The notes beneath the pieces were generated by a model. That model was not told where the DNA came from, did no database searches, and saw only the letters and a list, made by a program, of their open reading frames with translations. The translations under genes were made by a program, and so were the position numbers. A DNA stretch of 64,000 bases from Dyella monticola. GTDB taxonomy: Bacteria > Pseudomonadota > Gammaproteobacteria > Xanthomonadales > Rhodanobacteraceae. This document shows positions 53,444-62,527 of this stretch, in pieces; the first letter of the stretch is position 1, and each line of letters starts with the position of its first letter. The stretch lies in contig NZ_QRBE01000018.1 in the NCBI RefSeq assembly GCF_003363155.1, positions 1 through 64,000 of the forward strand. Reading direction: 5' to 3'.

Positions 53444-55048
53444 GTGATGCCGGTGATGAACGAGCAAACCTTCGTCAGTCCACGCACGCCACCGACAGGC
53501 GTGGTCCCCGCCGATACGCTGACGCCTGCTGATCGCTATCAGGAGTTATTTATCGACGTGCAGCGAGGGCGTGTATTTCCCGACAGCAAAACCTTCGTCG
53601 ATTGCGCACCGCACGGCGAGCCGGAATGCATTCTCCAGCTGTATCGTACCGAGCGCGCGGAACCTGGCTTCGATCTCGCCACCTTCGTGCATGCGAATTT
53701 CGAAGTGCCGCGGATTCATCGCAGTCACTACGTATCCGTGCCGGGGCAACCGCTGCGCGAGCACATCGACAGCCTGTGGGACGTGCTTACACGGCGGCCC
53801 GATCGGCACCCGCCGCGATCGTCCTTGCTGCCATTGCCCCATCGTTACGTCGTGCCGGGCGGACGCTTCTGCGAGCTTTACTATTGGGATTCGTATTTTA
53901 CGATGCTGGGGCTCGCGGAAAGTGGGCGCCACGATCTGTTGCACTGCATGGCCAGCAACTTCGGCCACTTGATCGATACGTTTGGCCATATTCCCAATGG
54001 CAACCGCACCTATTACCTGAGTCGGTCCCAGCCGCCCGTCTTCGCGTTGATGGTGGAGTTGTTCGAGAAGCATGGCGTGCGCGACGCCATCGAATGGCTG
54101 CCGCAACTGCGCAAGGAATACGACTTCTGGATGGAAGGTGCGGATGCCCTGCAGCCAGGAGACGCGCATCGTCGCTGCGTGCGATTGGACGACGGCAGCC
54201 TGCTCAATCGCTATTGGGATGATCGCGATACGCCGCGCGAGGAATCGCACCTCGAAGACGTCACCACCGCAAGCCGTACGACGCGACCGAAGACACAGGT
54301 GTATCGGGACCTGCGTGCTGGCGCCGAATCTGGCTGGGATTTCAGCTCGCGCTGGTGTGATGGCAAGTTGGAAACCATCCGCACCACGGCTATTATTCCG
54401 GTCGATCTCAACGCTTTCCTCTACAAGCTGGAACAGCAAATTGCCGAACTCAGCCGCGCCGACAGGCAGGACAAGCAGGCCGATGATTTTACGGCGCGTG
54501 CCTATACGCGCCGCACCGCGATCAATCGGCAGCTGTGGAACGATAAGGAAGGCTGTTTTCTCGACTACGACTGGCAGCGCCATGCGCCACGCCCAGCACT
54601 GAACGCCGCCACCAGCGCGCCGCTTTATGTCGGCCTGGCGAGCGCCAAACAAGCCATGCGCGTAGCCGACGCCATGTGCACGCGACTGATGGAAGAGGGC
54701 GGAATGGGTGCCACGGATGTAGAGAGTGGCCAACAGTGGGACAAACCGAACGGTTGGGCGCCGCTGCAATGGCTGGCGATTCAAGGCTTGCGTCGGTATG
54801 GCCTGCATGCGTATGCCGAAGACATTGCCCATCGCTGGTTGCTTACGGTGAGCAGTCTGTACGAGCGGGAAAGCAAGCTCGTGGAAAAATACGTGCTGAA
54901 CGTACCGCCGGGTGGCGCCGTCGGCGGTAGCGGCGGCGAATATCCGCTGCAGGATGGTTTCGGCTGGACCAACGGTGTGACGCGCCGCCTTTTGCACGAA
55001 AAGCCCGACCACAAAGCGCACCACGCCTGTGCGGGCGCAAAAGCGTAG
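53444..55048 (+). CDS. treF: alpha,alpha-trehalase (GH37, cytoplasmic type)
   Basis: A 534-residue glycoside hydrolase family 37 enzyme that splits trehalose into two glucose molecules. Signature 1 PGGRFCELYYWDSY lies at 138-151, signature 2 QWDKPNGWAPLQ near 438, the general acid Asp299 in ESGWDF, and the probable base Glu in GGEYPLQDGFGW. No signal peptide is present, so it resembles cytoplasmic TreF and not periplasmic TreA. The GTG at 53444 and ATGs at 53447 and 53456 are all possible starts; no strong ribosome site picks one. It may let the cell use trehalose as an osmolyte or carbon store. Confidence 0.9.
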   Translation: MMPVMNEQTFVSPRTPPTGVVPADTLTPADRYQELFIDVQRGRVFPDSKTFVDCAPHGEPECILQLYRTERAEPGFDLATFVHANFEVPRIHRSHYVSVPGQPLREHIDSLWDVLTRRPDRHPPRSSLLPLPHRYVVPGGRFCELYYWDSYFTMLGLAESGRHDLLHCMASNFGHLIDTFGHIPNGNRTYYLSRSQPPVFALMVELFEKHGVRDAIEWLPQLRKEYDFWMEGADALQPGDAHRRCVRLDDGSLLNRYWDDRDTPREESHLEDVTTASRTTRPKTQVYRDLRAGAESGWDFSSRWCDGKLETIRTTAIIPVDLNAFLYKLEQQIAELSRADRQDKQADDFTARAYTRRTAINRQLWNDKEGCFLDYDWQRHAPRPALNAATSAPLYVGLASAKQAMRVADAMCTRLMEEGGMGATDVESGQQWDKPNGWAPLQWLAIQGLRRYGLHAYAEDIAHRWLLTVSSLYERESKLVEKYVLNVPPGGAVGGSGGEYPLQDGFGWTNGVTRRLLHEKPDHKAHHACAGAKA

Positions 55049-55137
55049 CGTTCCATACACAGCATCGTCGCGCTGCTCACATCCGTCACACGGCGTTGCC
55101 GACACGCTTGCCGTCAGCAACGACGAGGATCGGCACG

Positions 55138-55989
55138 ATGAATACTCCCGCAGCGGTTGCGCATTCCACCGCGCCTTCCCTGGCGATTCCCAAAACCTTG
55201 AAGGGACAAAAAGCGCTCGTCACCGGCGCCAATTCCGGTATCGGCATGGCCGTGGCCGCGGCACTGGGCGAGGCTGGTGCGGATGTCGCCGCCAATTACG
55301 TCGATGGCGACGAAGCGGCGGCAAAGGTCGTGGAGGCGATTCGCGCTCACGGTGTGCAAGCGATTGCGTATAAAGCCGACGTATCCTCTGAGGAACAGGT
55401 CGCCACGATGTTCCGCGATGTGATCGAGCGCTTCGGTACGCTCGACATTCTCATCAACAACGCCGGCCTGCAACGCGATTCGGCGTTCCATGCGATGACG
55501 TTGGCGCAATGGAACACGGTGCTCAATGTGAACCTCACCGGGCAGTTCCTGTGCGCGCGGGCCGCCGTTGCCGAATTTCTACGGCGCGGCGTGGTGCCGG
55601 AGGTTTCGTGTGCGGCGGGAAAGATCATCTGCATGAGCTCCGTGCACCAGGAAATCCCCTGGGCGGGCCATGCGAACTACGCAACCTCCAAGGGCGGCAT
55701 CAAACTGCTGATGGAAAGTCTCGCCCAGGAGATGGCACCGCATCGCATCCGCGTCAACGCGATTGCACCCGGCGCGATCCGCACGCCGATCAACACCGCA
55801 GCCTGGAATACACCTGAGGCGTACAAGCGCCTGATGACCTTGGTGCCCTACGGCCGCATCGGGGAGCCGGAAGACGTCGCGCGCGCTGCGGTGTGGCTGG
55901 CTTCCGATCTTTCCGATTACGTGGTCGGCACGACCGTGTTTGTCGACGGTGGCATGACCTTATATCCGGGCTTTGCCACGGGCGGCTGA
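55138..55989 (+). CDS. short-chain dehydrogenase (glucose 1-dehydrogenase-like)
   Basis: A 283-residue classical SDR with a 20-residue polar extension before the fold. TGANSGIGMAVAAAL is the cofactor loop, INNAGLQRD follows, and the active site is SSVHQEIPWAGHANYATSKGG, with Tyr and Lys in YATSK. The C-terminal DYVVGTTVFVDGGMTLYP is typical of glucose 1-dehydrogenase-type SDRs, though substrates vary. GAGG lies 9-12 bases before the ATG. It follows trehalase by about 90 bases, so a link to released glucose is possible but not shown. Confidence 0.85.
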   Translation: MNTPAAVAHSTAPSLAIPKTLKGQKALVTGANSGIGMAVAAALGEAGADVAANYVDGDEAAAKVVEAIRAHGVQAIAYKADVSSEEQVATMFRDVIERFGTLDILINNAGLQRDSAFHAMTLAQWNTVLNVNLTGQFLCARAAVAEFLRRGVVPEVSCAAGKIICMSSVHQEIPWAGHANYATSKGGIKLLMESLAQEMAPHRIRVNAIAPGAIRTPINTAAWNTPEAYKRLMTLVPYGRIGEPEDVARAAVWLASDLSDYVVGTTVFVDGGMTLYPGFATGG

Positions 55990-56109
55990 CATCGGCGTTC
56001 GCTATCTACCGCGCGGCGTGCCGCCACACGCGGAGAGGGCGCACGAATGCGCCCGGTTTTGAGAAACGAGGAAAGCCCAGTCTCAGCATCTTTGGCCGCG
56101 CTGCAAACG

Positions 56110-57096
56110 TCAATGCGCCAAAATGAAATTGGTCAGCACCTGCGCGAACGCCTGCGACTTCTCCAGCTGCGGCATGTGATTGCAGCCGTTGAGGATGCTC
56201 GTACTGATCGACGGCGCATGGGTCAGCCCGTCACGTAGGCTTTCCAGTGCGGAAATATCAATGATCTTATCGTCATGGCACCACATGCCGAGTACCGGCA
56301 TGGTCAGCTTGTCGAGCCGGGTCTGCAGGGAGAGCGCCTGCGAATTTTCGCGCAGCTCATTGAACGTGCTGTCGATGAATGCGCGATTCTCGATGTTTTC
56401 CTTCACGAACACATCGATGAAACGCCCGGGCACATGAGGCACGTGCTCAAACGCCAAGGCGGTGGCGCGCTCAAAACCGGCGCGGTCGTTGAACACGAAG
56501 GGATCCTTGCCGGCCAGTGCTTCCTTGGCGAAATCGTTCTCCTTGAATTTCAGCCCGAATGAATCGACCAGCGCCAGTTCGGCGACATCCTGCGGATGTT
56601 CGGCGGCATACACGCCGGCAATCGCGCCGCCCATCGAATGGCCGACGATCATTGCATGCTGCAAATGCAGTGTCTGGATGAAGTCGTCCAGACGCTCGGC
56701 CTGGTTGTCGATGTTGTAGCTGGCGCCAGGGATGCGCGAGGACTCGCCCCAACCGGGCAGATCGGGAATGACGACATGGAAATGTGCGGTAAGCAGCGGC
56801 GCCACTTTGAGCCACACATCCTTGTTGGCTGCAAAGCCATGCAGCAACACGATGGTGGGCCCATTGCCGCCTTCGTAATACACCCAACGTGTGTCGCCGG
56901 CCTGCACCGCGTTCTTTTGAAGTTGTGCGGTGGTCGCGTCGTGCCACGTCTTGGCCTTCAATAGCCATTGTGGTGCGAACAGGTAACTGCCGCCGAGTAT
57001 CACGATCGCCAGCACGGCAAGGATGCCGAGGAATTTGAGGCGGCGGATCAGCAAGCGCTGCCAGAGGGGACGGGTCGTCGTTGTGTTCATGGACAT
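56110..57096 (-). CDS. membrane-anchored alpha/beta hydrolase
   Basis: A 328-residue alpha/beta hydrolase with an N-terminal hydrophobic segment (about 21-41) that looks like a signal anchor, so it faces the periplasm. The oxyanion HGFAANKDVW region, nucleophile Ser154 in GHSMGG, Asp in WCHDDKIID and His in GCNHMP make up the triad. Substrate could be a lipid or ester. It lacks a lipobox. It converges with the SDR at 55989, and another hydrolase gene starts upstream. Confidence 0.8.
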   Translation of the reverse strand: MSMNTTTTRPLWQRLLIRRLKFLGILAVLAIVILGGSYLFAPQWLLKAKTWHDATTAQLQKNAVQAGDTRWVYYEGGNGPTIVLLHGFAANKDVWLKVAPLLTAHFHVVIPDLPGWGESSRIPGASYNIDNQAERLDDFIQTLHLQHAMIVGHSMGGAIAGVYAAEHPQDVAELALVDSFGLKFKENDFAKEALAGKDPFVFNDRAGFERATALAFEHVPHVPGRFIDVFVKENIENRAFIDSTFNELRENSQALSLQTRLDKLTMPVLGMWCHDDKIIDISALESLRDGLTHAPSISTSILNGCNHMPQLEKSQAFAQVLTNFILAH

Positions 57097-57173
57097 TTCT
57101 CGGAAATTTAGCGGACATGCCCCGCCACGATCCTACCGGGAAGGGCTCGTCACAGATCGGTCTGCACGGCGCG

Positions 57174-59027
57174 CTAGTGCTTGCCAGCCTTTGCAAACAA
57201 CGTTTCTACCGCTTGCTGCGTCAGCGGGTGATAGCCGTTCTTCGCCTTGGCATACACCTGCTTTGCAAAGGCCAGTCCGTCCGGCGTTTTGCTCAACGCG
57301 CGGTACACGGGCAGCGTCAGATACAGACGGCCAATGCGTGTCATATGTTCGGCGGCAGCCGGCCACGTGGCTTTGTCACCTGCCGCAATGGCGTGTACGT
57401 ACCAGCGCATACCGATTTCGGCATTGGGCGTGCCGGTGAGATGCCATGCCGCATCCAATTGCTGCATCGTGGCCAGCGGTGGTGTATCCGGCAGGCCGTC
57501 GAGGAAGTACATCCACTCCTGCGTATTCCAGTCTTTGGCGTCGAGTTTGCCGGCCTTCAACGTGCCGGCGAGGAAGGCTGTACGCTCTTTGTCGATGGTG
57601 TCAAAGCGCGGCGAATCAGGAATCGGCGCATGCGCGGGGATGCCTGTGCCATACACCCAATCCTGTACTTCGTTCCAGCTCATTTTGCCGGGGTATTTGT
57701 CGATCAGGTTCGGCTTCAGGTAATCAAGCATCTGTTCGGTGGTGATGCTCTGGAACGCGAAATGGTCGAAATAACCCTTCAGATAATTGTCGAACGTTTC
57801 GCGACCGAAGCGTTGCTCCAGCGTACGCAGGAACCATGAGCCCTTGGTGTAGGCAACATCGGAAAGCGTATCGTCTGCGTCGATGTTGCCAGGCCTGGGT
57901 GCGAGGCGTTGCGCGTTTTCCGGCATCGTGCCGACACCGCGCTGCAGTGAGTGAATGTCCAGCAACGCTTCCTCATCGGCCTGGCGCTTGCCGTACAGTG
58001 CTTCGGTGATGCGACCCTGCACATAGGTGGTGACGCCTTCGTTGAGCCAGATGTCGCGCCATGAGGCGGCCGTCACCAGGTTGCCGGACCACGAGTGCGC
58101 CAACTCATGCGCGACCAATGAAACCAGGCTCTTGTCGCCCACCAGCACAGTTGGCGTAGCGAAGGTCATATTCGGGTTTTCCATGCCGCCGTACGGAAAA
58201 CTCGGCGGCAGCACCAGGATGTCGTAGCGACCCCAGCGGTAAGGACCGTACAGCTTTTCCGCTGTCTGGATCATCTTTTCGGTGTCTTCGAATTCGTGTG
58301 CGGCCTTGGCGACCACGGAGGGCTCCGCATACACCGCCGAGCGTGGGCCGGTCTGCTTCACCGCAAGATTCCCGGCCGCGATCGCCAGCAGATAAGAAGG
58401 AATCGGGTGCGTCTGGTCGAAGCTGAAGTGACCATTCAGCGAATGCGTCGGATCGTTCGGCGCACTCATCACGACGCGCGTATCGTTGGGTGCGATCACT
58501 TGCGCGGTATAGGTGAAGCGGATGGCGGGCGAATCCTGCAGCGGCACCCATGAACGCGCGTGGATGGATTCCGATTGCGAGAACATGAAAGGCTGTTTCT
58601 TGTCGGCCGTCTGCGCGGGCGGCAGCCACTGCAGGCCCGATGCGTTAGGCGAGGTGGTGTAGACGATGCGCACTCGCTGCGGATGCTGCGGTGCCTGGAT
58701 GGTGAGCTTGCTGCCGAGCTGTTTGTCGCGCGGTGCCAGCGCATATTTCAACGCTGTCGCCTTGCCATGGGCATCCACCGATTCGACGCTCGCGATGCTC
58801 AGGTCGCGCGTATCCAACACCAGCGCAGGGGCTTTGGGATCGGTCCAGGCCAGCGTCAACGTGGCCAGCCCTTCCAGCTTGCGGTGCGGAAAGTCGATCG
58901 CGAGCTTGAGATCGAGGTGCGTAACGCGCACCGCGTCAGGTTGGGCGTAGGAGTACGGATCGTTGGCATAGGCCGCCAGCGGCAGCAGCAGCGCGCCGAG
59001 GGCCAGGGTGCGAAGCGGGAACATCAT
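57174..59027 (-). CDS. secreted M1-family aminopeptidase (LTA4-hydrolase-like)
   Basis: A 617-residue periplasmic or secreted zinc aminopeptidase. A signal peptide (LALGALLLPLAAYAND) is followed by GGMEN and HELAHSWSGN (about 303) with the third ligand Glu in DIWLNEG; the C-terminal part is the helical leukotriene A4 hydrolase-type domain. It is distinct from PepN at 17540. The start at 59027 (ATGATG) has GGAAG 5 bases before it; longer reading adds 87 residues that are not plausible. It probably trims peptides in the periplasm. Confidence 0.88.
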   Translation of the reverse strand: MMFPLRTLALGALLLPLAAYANDPYSYAQPDAVRVTHLDLKLAIDFPHRKLEGLATLTLAWTDPKAPALVLDTRDLSIASVESVDAHGKATALKYALAPRDKQLGSKLTIQAPQHPQRVRIVYTTSPNASGLQWLPPAQTADKKQPFMFSQSESIHARSWVPLQDSPAIRFTYTAQVIAPNDTRVVMSAPNDPTHSLNGHFSFDQTHPIPSYLLAIAAGNLAVKQTGPRSAVYAEPSVVAKAAHEFEDTEKMIQTAEKLYGPYRWGRYDILVLPPSFPYGGMENPNMTFATPTVLVGDKSLVSLVAHELAHSWSGNLVTAASWRDIWLNEGVTTYVQGRITEALYGKRQADEEALLDIHSLQRGVGTMPENAQRLAPRPGNIDADDTLSDVAYTKGSWFLRTLEQRFGRETFDNYLKGYFDHFAFQSITTEQMLDYLKPNLIDKYPGKMSWNEVQDWVYGTGIPAHAPIPDSPRFDTIDKERTAFLAGTLKAGKLDAKDWNTQEWMYFLDGLPDTPPLATMQQLDAAWHLTGTPNAEIGMRWYVHAIAAGDKATWPAAAEHMTRIGRLYLTLPVYRALSKTPDGLAFAKQVYAKAKNGYHPLTQQAVETLFAKAGKH

Positions 59028-59158
59028 TCGGCTTCCAAACAGGAATCGGGAGCGGCGAGTATGCCATCGACACCCCTTTCTGGCCCCTGGCGGAGGTTGG
59101 GCGGGCCGCCCGGCAGGCGCCGTTTCAGGCCCCTGTGATGCCCGGGCACTCGCCGCGA

Positions 59159-60109
59159 TCAGCAGTATCGATCGGCAAGGCGGTCGGTGGCCTGGATCAG
59201 CACGTCGACAATCGCGGGCTCCGACGCGGCATGGCCGGCCAGCACGATATGAAATTCGGCTTCTGGCCATTGCGCAGCGAGGTCGCACGCGCTCTTGACC
59301 GGGCAGATGATGTCGTAGCGCCCGTGCACGATGGTGGTGGGAATGTGGCGCAATTTGTTTACGTCACGCAGCAGTTGCCCGGGTTCGAGGAACGCGTGGT
59401 TGCGAAAATAATGCGCTTCGATGCGTGCGAGACTGAGCGCCACGTCGGGCGCGGCGAAACTCGCTTCGGTTTCGGGACTTTCTTCCAGCGTGATGCCAAC
59501 GCCTTCCCATGCCCCCCACGCCGTGGCCGCTTCCAGTCGGGTCTTCTCATCATGGGAGGTGAGGCGTTGCCAATACGCATCAAGCATGTGGCCACGTTCG
59601 TGCGCAGGGATCGCGGCGGCGAAGCGTTGCCATTTTTCCGGCAAAATCCAGGATGCGCCGCCTTCTTCGTAATACCAGCGGACTTCTTCCGGGCGACATA
59701 AAAAGATACCCCGCAGCACGAGACCCAGCACGCGATCGGGATGTGTCTGCGCATAGGCCAAGGCGAGCGTGGAACCCCAGGAACCGCCGAACACCACCCA
59801 GCGTTCCACCGCTATCTGCTCGCGAATGGCCTCGATATCTGCGACCAGATGCCAGGTGGTGTTATCGGTCAGATCAGCGAACGGCGTGGACCGCCCTGCG
59901 CCGCGCTGATCGACCAATACGATGCGATAACGCGCCGGATCGAAGAAGCGACGATGATAAGGCGATAGCCCCGCGCCTGGCCCGCCGTGCAGGAATATCA
60001 CCGGCAGCCCATGCGGATTGCCGCATTCCTCCACATACAGCGTATGCCGGCCATCCACCGCGATCTGATGGGTGCGGTAAGGCTCAATCTCCGGGTACAT
60101 CGTGCGCAT
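59159..60109 (-). CDS. pip: proline iminopeptidase
   Basis: A 316-residue alpha/beta hydrolase of family S33. The oxyanion segment HGGPGAGLSP, DQRGAGRS, nucleophile Ser110 in GGSWGS and a His in LAGHAASEP are present, and WYYEEGGASWILPEKWQ is the family's cap. It releases N-terminal proline from peptides in the cytoplasm. It may form part of the peptide-use cluster with the M1 peptidase downstream. The upstream 187 bases hold a palindrome that may control the divergent gene. Confidence 0.93.
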   Translation of the reverse strand: MRTMYPEIEPYRTHQIAVDGRHTLYVEECGNPHGLPVIFLHGGPGAGLSPYHRRFFDPARYRIVLVDQRGAGRSTPFADLTDNTTWHLVADIEAIREQIAVERWVVFGGSWGSTLALAYAQTHPDRVLGLVLRGIFLCRPEEVRWYYEEGGASWILPEKWQRFAAAIPAHERGHMLDAYWQRLTSHDEKTRLEAATAWGAWEGVGITLEESPETEASFAAPDVALSLARIEAHYFRNHAFLEPGQLLRDVNKLRHIPTTIVHGRYDIICPVKSACDLAAQWPEAEFHIVLAGHAASEPAIVDVLIQATDRLADRYC

Positions 60110-60195
60110 GTGGCATGTCCTTAGGGCGGGAGCGCATGGGCGGCGCTGCTGACGCGGAGCTTACCGCCAGGCCGGATGCGATAGGCGTTCATCCC

Positions 60196-60211
60196 ACATT
60201 TGTCCAAATGT
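60196..60211. promoter_or_regulatory. palindrome between pip and the DUF3300 gene
   Basis: ACATTTG-TC-CAAATGT is a perfect 7-base inverted repeat with a 2-base centre. It lies between divergent promoters, 87 bases before pip and 85 before the DUF3300 gene, so it may be an operator for either. Confidence 0.5.
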
Positions 60212-60296
60212 AACGGCAGGGTGGGCATACTCGCTTGCAGGGGTTTATGCATGCCGCCTGCATCTTAAAAAGGCGGACCATTCAAGGAGCGTCCAA

Positions 60297-61880
60297 GTGC
60301 CTAAGCAACATTCTCTGAGCGCCGCTATGGTGGCGGCCACGTGCGCGAGCATGCTGGTACTGGCCGGTTGCAACCAGCAGCCGTCGCAGAACCAGGGCAG
60401 CGCGCCGGCGTCGTCCGCCAGCGCGCCTGCGTCTGCCAGCAGCGCGCAGGCACAACAGCAGGCATATACGCCACCCACGGCCGATCAGCTCTACCAGCTG
60501 GTGGCGCCCATCGCCCTGTTTCCCGACAAGCTCGTTGCGCAGGTGCTGGCTGGATCGACCTATCCGGACGAGGTCACCGCGGCGCAAAACCTGGTCGCGC
60601 AGAACCCGAATCTGAAAGGCGATCTGCTGCAGGCCGCGGTGGAGCCGCAAAGCTGGGATGCGAGCGTGAAGGGGCTCACCCAGTTCCCATCGGTATTGAG
60701 CCAGATGGCGCAGAACATCCAGTGGACCACCGCACTGGGCCAGGCTTACGTCAATGATCCCACCGACGTGCTCAACGCCATCCAGGTGATGCGTCAGCGT
60801 GCACGGGCGCAGGGCAATCTGCAGAATTCAGCGCAGCAGGCGGTGACCGTGCAGCCCGCGCAAGCGGCGCAACAAAGCGAACAGGAGGCCGGTTATGTCG
60901 CCAACAGCGACGCGCCCCCGGTGTATTCAGGCCCTGACGTAGTGCCGCCGCCATCGCAGATCATCCAGATCGATCCTTCGCAATCGGGTGCCGTGTACGT
61001 GCCCAGCTACGACCCGCAAACCGTTTACGGCGGCGAAGTGCCGTACTACCCGTCCTATCAGTATGAACAGCCCGGATACACCACCGGCGAAGTCGTGGCA
61101 GTGGGTGCCGTGGCGTTTGGCGCCGCCATCTTGGTGGGTTCGCTGATGGACCACGGCAATCACGGTGGCGGCTGGCATTCGTGGGGCATGAATTGGGGCG
61201 GCGGTTACGGTGGCGGCGGTGGTGGGCCGCATCGTCCGGCGGTGGTTTACAACAATCAGACGTATGTGTCGCGTTCGACCACCGTGGTCAATCGTTACAC
61301 CACGATCAACAACTACAACAATCGCACCGCCAATAACGTCGTCAACAATCGCAATCAGTTCAACCCAAATCATGCGCCGGCGCAGCCGATGAATACACCC
61401 AACTTTGGGCATCAAGGTCGTCCGTCGGCGGCAGCACCGCATGTGCTGATACCCGAACAACGTGTGGCGCAAGAGGCGCGCGCCAACACCATGCACACCC
61501 CGGCACCGGCCACACAACGGCCGGTATCTGCACCGCGTCCGCAGGAAACGATTCGTCAGCCGGTGCCGCGTCCGCAGTCGGCGGTCCATGCAGTGCCACA
61601 AGCGCATCCGCAGCCGGCGTTCCATGCGACGCCTCAAGCGCAACCGCGTCCGGCGTTCCATGCTGCGCCGCAGGCGCATCCGCAACCGGCGATGCATGCC
61701 GCACCTCAGGCACACCCGGCGCCGCGTCCGGCACCCGCGCCGCAGGTGCATCGTCCCGCACCCGCGCCTGCACCCCATGCGGCACCAGCGCAGCACGCGC
61801 CACAGCCGCATCCCGCGCAGCAGCATCCTCAAAACAATGGACATCAGCCGCCAAAGAAGAAGGACGAGTCACACGGCTGA
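60297..61880 (+). CDS. DUF3300 lipoprotein with His/Pro-rich repeat tail
   Basis: A 527-residue lipoprotein. It has a lipobox at LVLAGC with Cys25, a Ser/Ala/Gln linker, a DUF3300 domain (about 60-290: LVAPIALFPDKLVAQVLAGS, LNAIQVMRQRAR, PVYSGPDVVPPPS), a Gly/Trp-rich stretch (290-330), an Asn-rich stretch and a C-terminal tail rich in His, Pro, Ala and Gln. That tail holds 12-residue repeats of the form PQAHPQPAFHA (about 440-480). GTG start at 60297 with AAGGAG about 9 bases upstream. The tail may bind metal or span the periplasm; both are inferred. Confidence 0.8.
   Translation: MPKQHSLSAAMVAATCASMLVLAGCNQQPSQNQGSAPASSASAPASASSAQAQQQAYTPPTADQLYQLVAPIALFPDKLVAQVLAGSTYPDEVTAAQNLVAQNPNLKGDLLQAAVEPQSWDASVKGLTQFPSVLSQMAQNIQWTTALGQAYVNDPTDVLNAIQVMRQRARAQGNLQNSAQQAVTVQPAQAAQQSEQEAGYVANSDAPPVYSGPDVVPPPSQIIQIDPSQSGAVYVPSYDPQTVYGGEVPYYPSYQYEQPGYTTGEVVAVGAVAFGAAILVGSLMDHGNHGGGWHSWGMNWGGGYGGGGGGPHRPAVVYNNQTYVSRSTTVVNRYTTINNYNNRTANNVVNNRNQFNPNHAPAQPMNTPNFGHQGRPSAAAPHVLIPEQRVAQEARANTMHTPAPATQRPVSAPRPQETIRQPVPRPQSAVHAVPQAHPQPAFHATPQAQPRPAFHAAPQAHPQPAMHAAPQAHPAPRPAPAPQVHRPAPAPAPHAAPAQHAPQPHPAQQHPQNNGHQPPKKKDESHG
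61600..61725 (+). repeat. 36-base tandem repeats within the DUF3300 gene
   Basis: Three full units and a partial one of 36 bases encode PQAHPQPAFHAT, PQAQPRPAFHAA and PQAHPQPAMHAA, differing at a few positions. They are part of the His/Pro-rich tail and likely to vary in number between strains. Confidence 0.7.
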
Positions 61881-61890
61881 CGATACGCGC

Positions 61891-61914
61891 GCCCGCCCTG
61901 TTCGCAGGGCGGGC
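61891..61914. terminator. hairpin with UUCG loop between convergent genes
   Basis: GCCCGCCCTG (61891-61900), TTCG, CAGGGCGGGC (61905-61914) is a perfect 10-base stem with a stable TTCG loop on the plus strand. It lies between the DUF3300 gene and the Lrp gene, whose stop codon begins at its last base. No T run follows, so it may end transcription only with help. Confidence 0.55.
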
Positions 61915-62414
61915 TAGTCCTTGGAGAGCGCGCGTGCCGTATCCCACATGCCACGCGTCACGGGACGATTGGCGTGCGGCGTTTGCAGGACGATCAGCGT
62001 GGTCGTACTGATGCTGGCGTGGATTTTCAGCAGGCGATCGAGTATGGCTTCCAAGTGCATGATCGACATCGCCACGACGCGCAGCAGTGCGGAATCTTCG
62101 CCAGCAAGACGACGGCAATCGAGCACCTCCGGCACATCCGCAACCAATTTGCCGATGCGTGCGCAAATACCGCCGTCGCACCGCAGGCGAACCATGGCTT
62201 CGATGCCGAAGCCTACCCGCCGGGGATCGATCACGGCGCGATAACTGCCGATCACGCCGGTTTCTTCCAATCGCTTTATACGCTCGGCCACGGCCGGTGC
62301 GGAAAGGCGCACCTTGCGACCCAGTTCGGCGTAGCCCACGCGTGCATCCTGCTGCAAGGCCTCCAGCAGTTGCCAGTCCTTGGGGTCCAACTCGGCTTTC
62401 GATTCGTAGGTCAT
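61914..62414 (-). CDS. Lrp/AsnC family transcriptional regulator
   Basis: A 166-residue regulator. An N-terminal helix-turn-helix (ELDPKDWQLLEALQQDARVG, VRLSAPAVAERIKRLEETGV) is followed by a RAM/AsnC ligand-binding domain (about 70-155). Members respond to amino acids. The start at 62414 (MTYESKAELDP) was chosen because the fold begins there; another in-frame start lies 57 bases upstream. It is divergent from an EamA transporter, which it probably regulates, as in other Lrp-exporter pairs. Confidence 0.9.
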   Translation of the reverse strand: MTYESKAELDPKDWQLLEALQQDARVGYAELGRKVRLSAPAVAERIKRLEETGVIGSYRAVIDPRRVGFGIEAMVRLRCDGGICARIGKLVADVPEVLDCRRLAGEDSALLRVVAMSIMHLEAILDRLLKIHASISTTTLIVLQTPHANRPVTRGMWDTARALSKD

Positions 62415-62527
62415 GGCAGCCCGCTGATAGTTCGATCGATGGCGAAACATCGGAAGGAAGATCGGAACCATTATTCACTGGGTGAGGACTCGCGGCTAGC
62501 ATTTGCACCGTTCCCCCAGGGATACCC

